DNA of 64,000 nt, taken from the NCBI RefSeq assembly GCF_000702445.1, contig NZ_JNIF01000003.1:620001-684000 (forward strand), given 5' to 3'. This DNA is from Bryobacter aggregatus MPL3 (GTDB lineage: Bacteria; Acidobacteriota; Terriglobia; Bryobacterales; Bryobacteraceae). Below the pieces are notes generated by a model. It was not told the origin of the DNA. It did no database searches and saw only the letters and a program-made list of their open reading frames with translations. Below, piece after piece: positions 8,663 through 18,900 of this stretch (the first letter of the stretch is position 1; each line of letters starts with the position of its first letter). The position numbers were made by a program, and so were the translations under genes.

Positions 8663-10453
8663 CTAGACTTCCAGCCCTACCGCCCGCATCAGCGCAATTG
8701 CGTTGCTATGCGTCACCACGCCCTCCCGCATTTTGTAGTCGAAACGCATCACTCCGTCCACTAGTTGATCTTCAAAGTGGACATTCCCCCCCGTCCCGCC
8801 CAGCTCCTCGACAATCCGCGTCAGCGCCAGATCGTGCGTACTCGTCAACCCGATCGCCCCGCGCTGCACCAGGCCACGTAGAATCGCCTCCGCGCCAATC
8901 CGCCTGTCATGTGAATTCGTCCCGCTCAGCACTTCATCGATCAAAAACAGCACCGGCCCTTCCCCGGCCTGCTGCAAAATATCTCGCAGCCGCAGAATCT
9001 CGGCATAGAAGCGCGAGGTGTTTGCCGCGAGCGAATCATGGGTCTGGATCGAAGCGCCCACCTGCAGCGACGTCAGCCGCAGACTCGTCGCCCGCACCAC
9101 GCCACCGGCCTGCGCCAGCACCACATTCACGCCCACAGTCCGCATGAGAGTACTCTTGCCGGACATATTCGACCCGCTCACCACCAGGGCCTGCAACGGC
9201 TCGCCCAGACGCAAATCATTCGCCACCGCCTGGGTCCGCGGCATCAGCGGATGCGACATCCCAACGCCCTCCAAACAAACGCCCTCTGCCACCAATTCCG
9301 GAAACACATCCGATTCATTCTCATAGCGATACCCGGCAAAGGACACCAGCGCTTCCATCTCCGCCACGGCGTCCATCCAGCGCCGGAGCGCCGGTCCAGA
9401 CTTCTCGCGCCACGCCTCAAGACCAATCGCCAAATGCAGATCCCACAAGATCACCGGGCCCGCCGCCTTGAGCAACACATGGTCGCGGGAATCAGCCAGA
9501 TCCATCCAGCGCCGCAACTGCGCAATCCGTACCGAAGGAGGCTCCCCCTCCACCTGCATCTCCCGCTGCAAGGCCAACAACTCCGGAGCCACAAAGTTCT
9601 CCGATTCAAAACGCCGCAACACCGCCGACAACAACGCTAGCTCATGCACCGCATGTTCCGCCCCTTCGAGCACAGCGGTACTCTGCGCCCGGTAACGCAA
9701 AAAGACACTCCCGCAAATCACAACCATCGCCAGCGCAAAGATCCGCAGCCCAGGCAATGGAACCCCCACAAGCAGCGCCACGAACGCCGCAATCGCCAGC
9801 AGGCCCAGAATCGAGAGCAGCCAGAAGAGCGGACGCAAGTGGCCCACCACGAGAATGCCCGGAGCCTCGCCCCAGGCGGCCAGGGCTTCTGAATTCACTT
9901 CCGCCGCATTGCCCCCCACAATTACGGCTAGATCCTCCCGCAGATCGAGCCGGTCACTGAGCTCCCGCACCGCCTCCTGCCGCGCGACGACAACGCCGAA
10001 AGGCGCCGGCCCCAGCAACCACTGCGCGAGCTTGCTTTGGCCCATCCGTGTCCGCGCCCGGCACAGCAGTTCAAACAAACTCCCGATGCCAAACAGATCG
10101 AGATCCCGGGCATACAGATGTTCGGCAGGCAGAAACGCCTCGCCCGTCAGTCCTTTGCCCGCCCACCGTCCCGCCAGGCGCTCGAGGCCCGTCTCGTAGA
10201 ATTCGATCGTCCGCCGCCAGCGGCTCCGGGCATCTTCGAGAGCCTGCATCTTCACCCCAAGAGCGAAGAGCAATAGCACACAGAACAGAACGCCCCACCA
10301 CAAGCGCCAATAGACCAGCACCAGCAGCGCCGCCAGCACAAAGAGCCGAAAGTCCCCCCAGCGCCGATGCTGCGCATCGCTCTCCGCAAAGGCCTGGCGC
10401 CGTGCTTCCAATCGCTGCCGGTATTCAATTTCCGCTGTTATGATTGCACCCAA
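8663..10453 (-). CDS. membrane-anchored MutS-like ATPase
   Basis: 596 residues ending in a complete MutS C-terminal ATPase: Walker A (SGSNMSGKSTLMRTVG, about 425-440), a QAGG-type segment, Walker B (VLFLIDEVLSGTN) and the conserved TSTHD. The N-terminal mismatch-binding domains of MutS1 are missing, and no Smr domain as in MutS2 is present. There are strongly hydrophobic segments at about residues 33-68 and at 203-250, so the core and lever region is tied to the membrane. This is the MutS-like family seen in Bacteroidota and Acidobacteriota; its role in repair is not established. The only start covering the N-terminus is TTG at 10453, which abuts the divergent gene; a TTG about 15 codons in is an alternative. 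Confidence 0.85.
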   Translation of the reverse strand: MGAIITAEIEYRQRLEARRQAFAESDAQHRRWGDFRLFVLAALLVLVYWRLWWGVLFCVLLLFALGVKMQALEDARSRWRRTIEFYETGLERLAGRWAGKGLTGEAFLPAEHLYARDLDLFGIGSLFELLCRARTRMGQSKLAQWLLGPAPFGVVVARQEAVRELSDRLDLREDLAVIVGGNAAEVNSEALAAWGEAPGILVVGHLRPLFWLLSILGLLAIAAFVALLVGVPLPGLRIFALAMVVICGSVFLRYRAQSTAVLEGAEHAVHELALLSAVLRRFESENFVAPELLALQREMQVEGEPPSVRIAQLRRWMDLADSRDHVLLKAAGPVILWDLHLAIGLEAWREKSGPALRRWMDAVAEMEALVSFAGYRYENESDVFPELVAEGVCLEGVGMSHPLMPRTQAVANDLRLGEPLQALVVSGSNMSGKSTLMRTVGVNVVLAQAGGVVRATSLRLTSLQVGASIQTHDSLAANTSRFYAEILRLRDILQQAGEGPVLFLIDEVLSGTNSHDRRIGAEAILRGLVQRGAIGLTSTHDLALTRIVEELGGTGGNVHFEDQLVDGVMRFDYKMREGVVTHSNAIALMRAVGLEV

Positions 10454-11370
10454 TGAGATTCATTATCCTAGCTTCGCTGCTAACTGTCCTATCGGCACAA
10501 GACGTCGAGATCGCCACTACCGTCGCTTTCACCGAAGGTCCAACAGCCGACAGCCAGGGCAACATCTATTTCAGCGAGTTGATGTCTCGCCGCATCTTGA
10601 AACTCTCCCCCAACGGCACGCTCAGCACTTACCGCGAAAACAGCAACGTCGCCAACGGTCTGCTCGTCGATCCCCAGGACCGTCTCATCGCCTGCGAAGG
10701 AGCCGACTGGTCCCTCCACGGCAATCACGTCCAAGGCACACCCCGCGTCACCCGTACCGATCTCAAAACCGGCAAGCTCGAGATCCTCGCCGACAACTTC
10801 GAAGGCAAGCCCTTCGTCAGCCCGAACGATGTCACCATCGATGGCAAGGGACGGCTCTACTTCACCGACATGGGCGGCGTCGCTGTCTATCGCATCGATG
10901 CGCCCGGCAAAGTCTCCCGCCTCCTCGCCGCGCCAGACATCCAGAAGCCAAACGGCATCCAGGTTTCTCCCGACGACAAGATTCTCTATCTCATCGAGGC
11001 GAACGGCGCCGCAGGCGGCGCCCGTCTCATCCGCGCCTACGATCTCAGTCCCGAGGGCAAGCTCTCCAACATGCGGGTCCATTACAACTTCCACCAGGGC
11101 CGCAGCGCCGACGGCATGAGCATCGATACCGCGGGCAACCTCTACGCCTCCGCCGGACTCCACCGCACCCGCGGCACCAGCGAAACCCTCGACACCCAAT
11201 GCGGCGTCTACGTCATCTCCCCCAGCGGCAAGCTCCTCAAGTTCATCCCGGTCCCCGAGGACACCATCACCAACAACACCTTCGGCGGTCCCGACCGCAA
11301 GACCCTCTACGTCACCGCTGGGAAAACACTTTACAAGTTCCGCACCGACATCGCAGGCCTCCCCCGCTAG
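10453..11370 (+). CDS. secreted SMP-30/gluconolactonase-like beta-propeller protein
   Basis: 305 residues. A short signal peptide (MRFIILASLLTVLSAQ) precedes a six-blade propeller of the SMP-30/Gnl type with FTEGPTADSQGNIYF, SNVANGLLVDPQDRL, SPNDVTIDGKGRLYFTD and KPNGIQVSPDDKILYL. The Glu of FTEGP, the Asn of SPNDV and the Asp in the last blades are the usual metal ligands. Members hydrolyse sugar lactones or other esters; the substrate here is unknown. There is no Shine-Dalgarno, but TATGAT at 10439-10444 lies 8 bases before the ATG, which fits a leaderless message. The start codon is shared with the divergent MutS-like gene. Confidence 0.88.
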   Translation: MRFIILASLLTVLSAQDVEIATTVAFTEGPTADSQGNIYFSELMSRRILKLSPNGTLSTYRENSNVANGLLVDPQDRLIACEGADWSLHGNHVQGTPRVTRTDLKTGKLEILADNFEGKPFVSPNDVTIDGKGRLYFTDMGGVAVYRIDAPGKVSRLLAAPDIQKPNGIQVSPDDKILYLIEANGAAGGARLIRAYDLSPEGKLSNMRVHYNFHQGRSADGMSIDTAGNLYASAGLHRTRGTSETLDTQCGVYVISPSGKLLKFIPVPEDTITNNTFGGPDRKTLYVTAGKTLYKFRTDIAGLPR

Positions 11371-12215
11371 CCCGCCACCAGCACCGGTCTGGGTGCATGA
11401 TGCTGCACCCAGATCTTGGTCACAATCGCCCCCAAATACAAAATCTGTGACGCATAATAAACCCAAAGCAAAAAAATCACCAACGAGCCCGCGGCTCCAT
11501 AAGTCGAATCAATCCCCGCCCGCCCCAGATACAACCCGATCAGATACTTCCCAAAGGTAAATAACACCGCCGTCAAAAAGGCCCCCGGCATGGTATCGCG
11601 CCAGGACACATCCACTCCCGGAATGCCTCGGATAATCAAGGCAAACAGGATCGTCCCAAGCACCAGGGAAGACACAAAATTCCAAAGCTCCAGCACCGGA
11701 GTCAGCCCGCCCACCGCCACACTCAGATGCTTCGACAAGGCCGCCAATACCGCGCTCGCCAGCAAGGACAACAGCAGAAGAAATCCAGCGCCCAGCACCA
11801 GCGCCAGAGCATAGGTCCGCCCCAAAACAAAGCCCTTGAACGTATCCTCGCCATCCCGCCCCCAGATCTTATTGAGGCTGCTTCGCAGCTCGCTCACCAC
11901 CGATCCCGCGGCCCACAACAACATCAGAAAACTCAGCGCCGAGGCAAACAATCCTTCCGTGTTCTGCCGTGCACTGCTGCTGATCAACTCCTCGATTGCC
12001 GCCGCCCCCTTGGCGCCGATCAGCTCCTGCATCTGATGCGACAACTCTCCGCGCACCGCAGATTCCCCCAGAATCGCTCCGGCCACCGCAATCGCCACCA
12101 CTAGCAGGGGCGCAATGGAAAGCATGCTATAAAATGCCAGCGCCGCTCCCAGGCGTGTCGCCTCGACGCGATTCCATTCCGCTAGAATTTCCATCCCAAT
12201 CTGCTTGATCATCAT
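11367..12215 (-). CDS. YihY/BrkB-family integral membrane protein
   Basis: About 282 residues with the family opening (ATRLGAALAFYSMLSIAPLL) and around six membrane helices. Also present are LWAAGSVVSELRSSLNKIW, the FGKYLIGLYLG helix and the closing YGAAGSLVIFLLWVYYASQI, all diagnostic of the family once misnamed ribonuclease BN. Proposed roles include transport, but none is settled. GTG at 12227 is in frame; ATG at 12215 is preferred because family members start just before the amphipathic helix. The stop overlaps the convergent lactonase stop in CTAG (11367-11370). Confidence 0.9.
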   Translation of the reverse strand: MMIKQIGMEILAEWNRVEATRLGAALAFYSMLSIAPLLVVAIAVAGAILGESAVRGELSHQMQELIGAKGAAAIEELISSSARQNTEGLFASALSFLMLLWAAGSVVSELRSSLNKIWGRDGEDTFKGFVLGRTYALALVLGAGFLLLLSLLASAVLAALSKHLSVAVGGLTPVLELWNFVSSLVLGTILFALIIRGIPGVDVSWRDTMPGAFLTAVLFTFGKYLIGLYLGRAGIDSTYGAAGSLVIFLLWVYYASQILYLGAIVTKIWVQHHAPRPVLVAG

Positions 12216-12310
12216 CCAACCGACCACGAAACGCTACTATGTGTTTCCGGAGTCTCCCAATTCGTAACACTGACCTGACAATCCGGGTCCACAATGAGAA
12301 GAACGAACGT

Positions 12311-12913
12311 ATGTTTTCCAAAATATTACAGATTGCAATCCTCAGCAGCATCGCACTCCAGGCCGCAAGTCTCGAACGGGGACGCCAACTCCTCGAAGAA
12401 CGAAACTACAAGGCAGCCGAGGCCGAGCTACGCTCGGTCGTACAGGCGGAGCCGGACAACGCGGAAGCAAATCGCGCCCTGGGAATCGCGCTCTCCCACC
12501 TTGGCAAAAATGACGAAGCCATCAACCGCTTGAAGCATGCGGTCCAGATCAACGGCGACAGTGGCGCTGCTCGCATTGCGCTTGCTTCCGCACAAATCGA
12601 AGCACGGCAAACGAATGAAGCCGAAGCCTCCATCAACGAAGCGGCCAATAAGTCCGCTGACCCGGCCGATCTCGCTTATGCCCGCGGGGCGCTGCTCGCC
12701 TCGCAGAAGAAATTTAAGGAAGCCATCCCGCCGCTCGAGGAGTCGCTACGCGCCAATAACGACAACGCGATGGCCCACTATTACCTCGGCCTCGCATACA
12801 GTAATCAAAAGCGGCCCGACAAGATGATCACTCACTTCAATGAGTTCCTACGCCTTGAGCCTGACAATCCGAACGCTGCCAAAGTCCGTTCTTTCTTGAA
12901 ATCAGCTCGATAA
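12311..12913 (+). CDS. exported TPR-repeat protein preceding the TamB-Omp85 fusion
   Basis: 200 residues: a signal peptide (MFSKILQIAILSSIALQA) followed by about five tetratricopeptide repeats (for example YKAAEAELRSVVQAEPDNAE and MAHYYLGLAYSNQKRPDKMI). It is probably a periplasmic protein-interaction module. The reading frame is open to 12239, but the ATG at 12311 gives a clean signal peptide and has GAGAAG about 11 bases upstream. It ends 12 bases before the giant fusion gene, whose ribosome-binding site overlaps its stop, so the two are co-transcribed. An assembly-assistant role like that of BamD or CpoB is inference from position only. Confidence 0.85.
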   Translation: MFSKILQIAILSSIALQAASLERGRQLLEERNYKAAEAELRSVVQAEPDNAEANRALGIALSHLGKNDEAINRLKHAVQINGDSGAARIALASAQIEARQTNEAEASINEAANKSADPADLAYARGALLASQKKFKEAIPPLEESLRANNDNAMAHYYLGLAYSNQKRPDKMITHFNEFLRLEPDNPNAAKVRSFLKSAR

Positions 12914-12925
12914 GGATTCCACCAT

Positions 12926-15900
12926 TTGAAACTTCGGTATTTCCGCATCGCGGCGCTCTCCCTGGGGGGATTCATCATCGCGGGAATCGCGGTGTTGCAC
13001 ACTCCCCCCGTCAAGCGTTTCGCTCTCGCTGAGTTGCAACGGGTCCTCGCCAAGCAAGGCATCACCTTCCATGCAACAGGCTTCGACTACAATCTGCTGA
13101 GTCTCCGTGCGCGGCTGAGGGAAGTCGTGGTCACCCCCAAGGCCGACATGCCGCCCTTGCTCAAGCTCGCAGCGATCGATCTCGACGCCTCGCTCCTCGA
13201 TTTGATTCGCGGCAAAATTGTCGTCCAGAATGCAGCGCTCACCAAGCCCGAAATCTACCTGCTCATCGATACCAGCGGCCACTCCAATCTGCCGGTGCTA
13301 TCGAGCGAAGGAAGCTCGTCCTCGTCCCCCTCGATCCTCATCGAGTACTTGAGCATTCGCGAAGCCTCCTTCCGCTACGAAGACCGCCGGGCTGGAACCA
13401 AGCTCTTCATCCCCCAATGGCAGATGAACGTCGATGGCCACCGCCTCACGAACCGGCATACCATCTCGGCCCAGAATCTCTCGCCTGTCGATCTCACCTA
13501 TGGCGGCCAGGCCTATCAGATCGATCGCCTCCAAACCACCCTCGACCTCGGCGCAAAAGACGTGAAAATCCTGGGTCTGAATCTCGACGCCCTGGGCGCC
13601 ACGTTGCGCGCCTCCGGCAGCATCGAAAACTTCAACGCACCCACGCTCCATCTGCAGGCCGATGCAGACGCAAAGCTCGACCGCTTCGCCGCCCTCCTCA
13701 AGACTCGCGTCGCAGGCGAAGCGCGGGTACAAGTCCAGGCCATGGGCCCCATCGATCAGATCGCCGTCACCGGCCAACTCAGCGGCAAGAATCTGGCCTA
13801 CCAGCAGTACAAAGACTTCAACCTCAACTCGGGCTTCTCTTACGACGGCACTACGAAGATTGCCGGCATCCGCGCGCTTCGCCTCGCCTCTCCCTTTGGC
13901 AACCTCAGCGCCGATGGCAAGCTTGCCACCGAGAAGGGCCAGAGCAGTCTCAACGCGAAGCTCGATAGCATCCGGCTCGACACCCTCTCGCGGCTCGCCA
14001 AGTCCCCCATCACCCTTGCCAGCCGCGCCACGGGCGCCATCACCGCACAGTGGCCCGGCTTATCCTTCGAGCGCTCCACCACCACCGCGCAGTTCCACCT
14101 TCACCCCACGCAAGCGCCCGCCAAGAATACGCTCCCGGTCGCAGGCACTCTCGACGCCCGCCTGCGGGACGGCAATGGCGCCATCCAACTCCAGAACATC
14201 GATGCTCTGGGCACCGCCCTCGAGGGTCAGATCCAGCTCCACCAGCAACAGCTCAGCGGCAGTATCGAGATCAGCGCCCAGAATCTCTCGCAGTCTGCTG
14301 CCGCAGCAGCCACAATCTTTGCATCGAAGCTCCCGCCCATCGCAGGCCAGGCCGAAGCGAAGATCACTCTCGCCGGAACGCTGTCCAGGCCCGAAGCCCA
14401 GCTCCAGCTCGAAGCGGCTCCCGTCACCGTCGGCACTCTCGCAATCGAAGGCGCCGCGCTCGATGCCAATTACACCGCGGACCGCGTTGAGATCGTCTCT
14501 TCCTCTGTCCGCTGGAAAGGCCAGTCCCTCAATGCCACCGGCACCATCGGCCTCGACCGCGCGGCAAAACTCAACCTCAAGCTCCACCTCGACGAAGCTT
14601 CGATCTCCGACCTGCTGACTGGCATCGAACACCGCGACATCCCTGCCAGCGGCCGCATCCAGCTCGACGCCAGCATCACCGGCACCACCAAAAAGCCGGA
14701 AGCCCAAGCCCATCTCCGCGGAAAGGATCTCGTCGCCTATTCGCAACCCTTCGGAGCCCTCACCGCAGACCTCACCCTCTCCCCCGCACAACTCTTTGAA
14801 GCCCAAATCGCTCTCGCAAAAGCTCCCAGCGAAACCCTGAACGCGCAGCTCAGTTACGATCTCGATTCCGATGCAATCCGTGCGGACATCCAGTCCACAC
14901 CGCTCCAGCTCACCACGCTCGACATCCCCCAGTTCGGCCGCGTCACCGGCGCAATCTCACTCAACGCAAAAAGCACCGGCAGCAGCAAAGATCCTCACAT
15001 CGAAGCCAGTCTCGACACCCGCAACCTGATCGCCGCCAACAACAAAATCGGCGCCCTCAGCACAAGCTTCCAATACGCGGCAAACGACCTCGCCGCCACC
15101 CTCTCCGCGCCGCTCCAGCACCTCAACGTCCAAGGCCACATCGCCACCCAGGAGCCCTACGCCTTCCAGGCGCAGGCCAAGGCACAGGACACCGATCTCA
15201 ACAGCCTGCCCCTACCGGCCGATTTCCCTGCCACCGGACAGTTCTCCTTTGCGCTCTCCGCCAAAGGCAACGCATCGGATCTGCGCTCGATCGACGCCAC
15301 ATTGCTCGCCTCGCGCCTCGACCTCCGCGTCAAGGACCAACCCATCTCGCTCGATTCCCCACTGGACGCCCGGCTGGCTGGCAACCTCGTCACCATCCAC
15401 TCGGCGGCGCTCCGGGCTCCCGGAGCGACACTGCGGCTGGAAGGTTCCATCCCGGTCGATACAACCACCGGCATCAGTTCACTCCATGTCGATGCAAGAG
15501 CAGACCTCGCCGAGCTCTCGAAACTCCTCCACGTGACAGCCTCCGGCACCGCCTCCATCCAAGGCCTCATCACCGGCAACCTCCAGGCGATTGATCCAAA
15601 GCTCGAAGTGAAGCTCGACCAAGTCAACTACGAACAGCTCACCAACGCAAACCTCCTGGCCACGGCCGCGAACGGCGTCTTCAAGATCCAGTCCCTCAAC
15701 GCAACCGCGCTCAGCGCCGCCATCACGGGCTCAGGTGATATCCCCTTTGCCCTGCTGCCGCCCGAAGTCCCACTCGTCCGCAGCACCGCCATCGCTCCCG
15801 CCGCGCTTGAGCTCTCCGTCAGGAATCTCGATCTATCCAAGCTCCCAAACGTACCGGAAGAACTCAAGGGCAGAGTCTCGGCCACACTCGATGCCAGCGC

Positions 15901-18900
15901 CACCCGCGCGAGCCTCGACGCTGTAGAAGCCCGCCTCACCGTCAACACCTTCAACGTCGATTACAACCAGGTCCACATCGAGCAGGACGGCCTCTCCTCC
16001 ATCCGCTATGCCAACGGCGTCGCCACCGTCGAAAAGCTCGCCATCAAAGGCCCGCAAACCCAACTCGCCCTCACCGGTTCGGCCAGCGAGAAACGCATCG
16101 ACGCAAAGCTCAGCGGCAGCACCGACATCTCGCTGCTCACGCTCTTCTCCTCAGACCTGCGCTCGCGCGGCGCCTCCAGCATCGAGATCACCGCAACAGG
16201 CACACCGGCCAATCCCCAAGTCTCCGGCTTCTTCGAATTGAAAGACGGCGAGATCGCATTCCCCTCTCCCCGTATCGCCGCCGAAAATCTCAACGCCCGC
16301 CTCGACCTCACCAACAACCAACTCGTCGTCTCCTCGCTCAAAGGCGACTTGAACGGCGGCACGCTCAGCGGCGGAGGCGCTCTCGGCTGGACCAACGGCC
16401 AGCTCAGCGGCGAAGGCCTCACCCTCTCCACCCGCAACGTCTATCTCGATTTCCCCGCTGACCTCAAGACCGTCTCCAATCTCGATCTCAAACTGGCCCC
16501 CGTGCGCGACCGTACCCTCGTCTCCGGCAAGGTCAGCATCAGCGAGGGCTCCTACACAGACACCCTGAATCTCGAAGGCGGCATCTTCAACGTCGTCAAT
16601 CGCACGCCCGAGCTCGACCTCACCAACGAACGGAGTGCCTTCCTCTCCAAGCTCGACTACAACATCGGCGTCAAGACCGTTGAGCCCATCGTCATCGATA
16701 ACAACCTCGCCAAGGTCGAGATGGAAGTCGACGCCCGCGTTGTTGGCAATTACTATAGCCCCGGCCTCACTGGCCGTCTGCAACTGGGCGAAGGCGGCGA
16801 GCTCTATCTGAACGAGCGCAAGTACCTCGTCGATCGCGGCATCATCACCTTCGTCAACGAGCAGCGCATTGAGCCGGTCTTTGATCTCTCCGCCAAGACC
16901 AGCGCCGCCGGCTACGACATCACCCTCGGCGTGCAAGGCAGCGAGCGCGAGCGCACCACCACCCTCACCTCAGATCCACCTCTCGGCGAACCCGACATCG
17001 CCTCGGTCCTCCTCACCGGCCGCACCCTCGACCGTCTCCAGGGCGACGAGACCAGCATCGCCAAGGAGCAGGTTCTCTCTTACCTCACCGGCCGCGTCGG
17101 CAACTCACTCGGGCAGGAACTCCAGCGGGCCACCGGCCTCTCGCAGGTGCGCATCGAACCGGGCCTCATCGCCAACGAATCCGATCCCAGCGCCCGCCTC
17201 ACCCTCGGCCAGAATCTCACCCGCCAGTTGAGCCTCGTCTATTCGATGAACCTCATCAACAGCGGCGACCAGCTCATCGTCGGGCAGTACGATTTCGACA
17301 AACGCTTCCGCACCCGGGCCCTCAAGCAGAGCGACAACAGCTACCGCTTCGACTTCAGCCGCACCCAGGAGTTCGGTGGCATCGCCCCCCCGCCCAGAAC
17401 CAGCTCTGAGCGCGAAAAGCGCACCATTGGCAAAGTCGGTCTCGATCACGACAGCCTCTTCACCGACGAACAGATCCGCAAATGGTTAAACGCCCGCGAA
17501 GGCAAGCGCTACGACTTCTTCAAAATCCGCAAAGGCCTCGACAAGATCGAAAAGAAGTATGCCGGCGAAGGCCTGCTTGAATCCCGCGTTCGTCTCAAGC
17601 GCACCATGCACGATCACATCGTCGATGTCGATGTCGAGATCACGCCCGGCCCCAAAGTCGATTTCATCTACGAAGGCTACAGCCCTTCCCGCAGCATCAA
17701 AAACAAAATCCGCGACCTCTGGCAGTCCGGCGTTTTTGACATCCAGCGAACCGCCGAGGCGAGCGAGCAAATCCGCAAGGATCTGCTGAACGATCGTTAC
17801 GTCGAAGCCAGTGTCGATGTCTCCGTCGACAGCTCCGACCCGGACCACAAGCGCGTCACCTTCGATGTCCAGAAGGGAACCCGCTTTGATTCCTACAAAA
17901 TCGTCTTTGCCGGCGCCACCAAGATTGAAGAGCACGAGCTCCGCCGCATCATCAAGGAGCAAAAGCTCGAGAACGACGCGATCACCGCACCCAAGCACAT
18001 CATCGAGCTCGTCACCCGTTATTACCAGGAGCAAGGCTATCTCGATGCCAAGCTCGCCAAGCCCGAGCTCATTCTCAAGGACCGCACCGCGCAATCCGTC
18101 TTCCCCGTATCGGAGGGCCCGCTCTATCAGGTCCAGCACCTTGATTTCGAAGGCAATCAGGTCTACACCAAAGACGAACTTAAAAAGGTCTCCATTCTTG
18201 AGGAAGGCCATCTGTACAGCCCGGAGTTCCGCCAGCTCACCACAGACAATCTACGCGGCCTCTACGGCAGAAAAGGCTACAACGACGCCGAAATCGGCTA
18301 CCAGTTGGAACGGCTCCCGCAGCAACCGGGCCAGCTCCGCGTGCTCTTCCACATCGCGGAAGGCAAGCAGACCATCGTCAACCGCATCCAAGTCACCGGC
18401 AACGACGAAACCAGCCGCAACTTTGTCCGCAAGCAGATTCTCCTCAAGCGTGGCGAGCCGCTCAACATGCAGGCGCTCACCGATTCGCGCCGCAACCTAT
18501 ACAAGACCGGCGCCTTCTCGCTTGTTGACATTGACCGCGCCCCGCTCTCTGGCAGCGCCAACCAGCAGCTCGTCAACCTCAATATCAACGTCCGCGAACT
18601 GCGCCCCTTCCTGCTCAGCTACGGTGGCTACTACGATACAGAACGCGGCCCAGGCGGCATCGTCGACATCGCCAACCGCAACAGCCTCGGCATGGCCCGT
18701 GTCGTCGGCATGCGCGTCCGCTACGATAGCGATCTGCAGGAAGGCCGTCTCTATTTCTCACAGCCCTTCCTCCGTCAGTTCCCGCTCCGCACCACCGTCT
18801 CCAGCTATCTGCGCCGCGAAATTCATGAGGATTTTAAGACCGATCGCATTGGCTTTTCCGTCCAGCAGGAAGCGCGCTTCCGCAAGGTCTGGGTCTTCAA

